Assembly (NCBI GenBank): GCA_026874595.1
Contig: CM049322.1
Location: forward strand, 25,271,400-25,335,399
Length of the DNA: 64,000 bases
From: Sipunculus nudus
Taxonomy: Eukaryota; Annelida; Sipuncula; Golfingiida; Sipunculidae
Direction of reading: 5' to 3'
The notes under the pieces: model-generated
What the model was told of the DNA's origin: nothing
Databases searched by the model: none
What the model saw: only the letters and a program-made list of their open reading frames with translations
In this document: positions 61,675 through 64,000 of the stretch, one piece after another
How positions within the stretch are numbered: position 1 is the first letter of the stretch
How the letters are laid out: the number at the start of each line of letters is the position of its first letter
Position numbers and translations under genes: made by a program

Positions 61675-64000
61675 TAGCTCAGCTGACTATAAGTCCGTCT
61701 GTCTGTCCGGATGTCCGTCCGTAAGACTAGCACGTTTTGACACCATTGGACCTACGAATCTGAAATTAGCCATACAGTTAGATGTCCCAAAAATCTCCTA
61801 CCATGCCGAAAATTGGGTCAGTAGGACTTAGTTCCTTCGAGATATTAAGGAAAAACCTCAATTTTTTATTAGAAATCCATTATCACACTTCAGGACTGCC
61901 TAATATCAAAACCACTCATCTGGTTTTCTTCATATTTACCATAAATATTCCTCTATATAGTTCCTATGTACATGCCAGAAATTAAGTCAGTATTATTTAA
62001 TTTCAAAAAGTTATGGGCCCAAACATAATGGACTTTGTAAAAAGATCAGGAAAGATATTTGGTCACTTAAGACCAAAAGTGTTAAAGTTAGGGACTTTTT
62101 TTCAGTAACACAATTTTAATTGATCAAAATTTAATTGTATACCAAAAATTAGATCAAAATCTGTTAAATTTTTTTTTAAATATTGGCAAAAATATCAAAT
62201 TGGTACCTTAAATTTTGCCCAAGATTGACCATGGCACGTTTTTTTCCTGTAAGTACTGTGGATTTAATTTTCACAGCATGGTTTTGTTAGCATTTTGTCT
62301 GTTAACACCAAAAATTTGAAACCAGTTGATCAAAAACTGTAGATTTTATTCAAGTTTTCAAGCACCATGTCACATCAAGCTAGTGTTATGCAGTTTGCTA
62401 GAGCTCAGCTCCCCAGCTTTAGCTCTAAGTGCCTTAAATTTGGCATACAGTTAGATGTTTCCAAAATCCCCTATCATGCCAAGAATTTGATCACTAGGAC
62501 TTAATTCCTTTGAAATATTAATGAAAAACTTCATTTTTCCATTAAAAACCCTTTGTTACACTGTAAGACTGCCTAATATCAAAACCACTGATCTGACTTT
62601 GATCATATATAATATACATATTTTTCTATACGTTCGCTATGCACATGCCAGAAATGATGTCAGTATTGTATAATTGTTTTAAGTAATGGGCCCAAACATA
62701 ATGCACTTTTTAAAAAATCAAGAAATATATTTACTCCCTTATCAAGAGGATTGCTGAAGCTAGAGATTTTTTGTCAGGGAAGTAACATTATTTAATCAAG
62801 ATTCAATTGAATACCAAAAATTAGTTCTGAATTTTTCAAAATTTATAAGTTATTAGTACAAATATTAAATTAGTTCCTTAAATTTTGCCCAACTTTGACC
62901 ATGGCACGTTTGTTTCCTGAGAGCACTGTTGATATAATTTTCATATCATGCACACATAAGGATTTCATCTTTGTAGTTTAGAAAGCTGAAAGAAATTGGC
63001 CAAATATTGTAGCTTTTATTAATGTTTATATGAGACCATGTCAGACCCAGGCTAAATCCAGCCCCTCTTCAGTCACCTGTATGTTGACCTTGTTGACCTT
63101 TCATCAGATTATGCCTGCTTGAGCGAAGCATACACTGGGGCAGCCAGGCAGCTAATGCCCAGCCACCGTTGATCCAGGTGTCCAACCCAACTCATCTAGT
63201 AGTTGTTTTGAAAACAACATTACAATAAACAATAAATTAATAATTTTGTATTGGTTTTCTATAACAAATTAAAGAAAAATTAATGGAAAAGGAATTTGTT
63301 AGTTAATGAGTAACAGAAAATTAACTTGCAGTTACTGATGATGTAAGAATCTTGTATGGATGGATAGAATGTCAATGTCAGTGTTATTCCAAATAACACC
63401 AAGCAGTCACCTATGGTATTTTTCAGTGAAATTTTAATGATAAAAAAATAAATCATATTATTCATTACTAATCACAAGGGATCATATGAAGGAAATTAAT
63501 GATAGACAAAGATGCAGTTGATAATATTAAGCTAGACTCCTACTGTGTCTAGTGTGTAGATTGATGTGAAAGTAGTCCAAAGTGAATATATTACATTTAT
63601 TTTTATTAATATAAATAAAAGCCATAAAACCAGGTACTTATGATCATTATTTAAATTTGTGAATTTTGTATATTCTGGATTCTCAACATCTTTGTTTGGC
63701 TAAAACTGAATAAATACTAGACATGGTGCGAATGCTTTGCAAATGTATTTGAATACGAATATGAATATGTACTGCATTAAAAAATTTTATTGCATAAGAA
63801 TGGGAATTCAGGTAAAAATGAAAGTATTTGAATACCAGTGCAGATACTTTCAAAATGTATTCATGAATGCATTCATGATTATATTCTATAATATTATTTC
63901 AGTCATCATTTCAGTTATATTTTATTTTAAAAAATCATATGATTTTCTTATTTTTTTTAAATAAAAATTATATTGGCACAATATTTGTTATTAAATTTTA
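61675..64000 (+). mobile_element. Family A element, copy 11, running off the window
   Basis: Clean start (tagctcagctgactataagt) and GTCC/GTCT microsatellite, followed by the same interior as A copies 3 and 7, with the stretch gtttagaaagctgaaagaaa and the later cccaactcatctagtagtt. The 3' end lies beyond the window. Confidence 0.75.

Larger units (their letters stand above)
54629..64000 (+). other. Intron, 5' part, to end of window
   Basis: Starts gtaacacc. The first ~90 bp is unassigned and the remainder is repeats listed separately. The next LL5 exon is not found here. Confidence 0.75.

Overview
The window is nuclear DNA of a marine invertebrate animal, most probably a bivalve mollusc. It holds one spliced gene with very long introns. 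The introns are packed with nested, AT-rich repeats of types familiar from molluscs: short-hairpin elements carrying GTCCGTCC microsatellites, poly-C tracts and minisatellites. No rRNA, tRNA, CRISPR array or prokaryotic-style operon was seen. The species call is inference from repeat style; the gene and the repeats are read directly from the sequence.

The gene is a PHLDB/LL5-type protein (pleckstrin homology-like domain family B) on the + strand. Four coding exons are visible: 553-3341, 4828-4953, 28320-28457 and 54434-54628, together 1082 codons. The first is a 2.8-kb exon for a disordered Ser/Pro-rich region that ends in a coiled coil. The other three are phase-0 coiled-coil exons, the last ending in the family-like Phe-Asp-Asp-Leu-Glu-Phe-Gln-Gln-Leu-Glu stretch. 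The start codon lies upstream and the C-terminal PH domain downstream of the window.

The introns (3342-4827, 4954-28319, 28458-54433 and 54629 to the end) are nested transposable elements. At least five element types, called A to E here, with F as a relative of A, share one plan. There is a 5' terminal region, usually a hairpin. The 5' arm recurs inverted near the 3' end, followed by an unrelated hairpin, a terminal CTAG or CTTG, and insertion into a T run. This resembles non-autonomous Helentron/Helitron2-type rolling-circle elements. Every copy found lies in the same orientation as the gene. Their interiors are tandem arrays of about 144-340-bp monomers; C and D carry phased clusters of nuclear-receptor-like half-sites.

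Other elements are a full-length but decayed L1/Tx1-like LINE (13754-20265) with a perfect 13-bp target duplication, itself split by a 620-bp element with symmetric subterminal hairpins and a 9-bp duplication; a 1.4-kb DNA transposon with perfect 25-bp inverted repeats (5997-7408); two possible pogo/Tigger-like ends; and minisatellites at 23.7-28.2 kb, 53.7-54.4 kb and 54.9-56.1 kb, two of which end just upstream of exons. No autonomous rolling-circle transposase gene was found.
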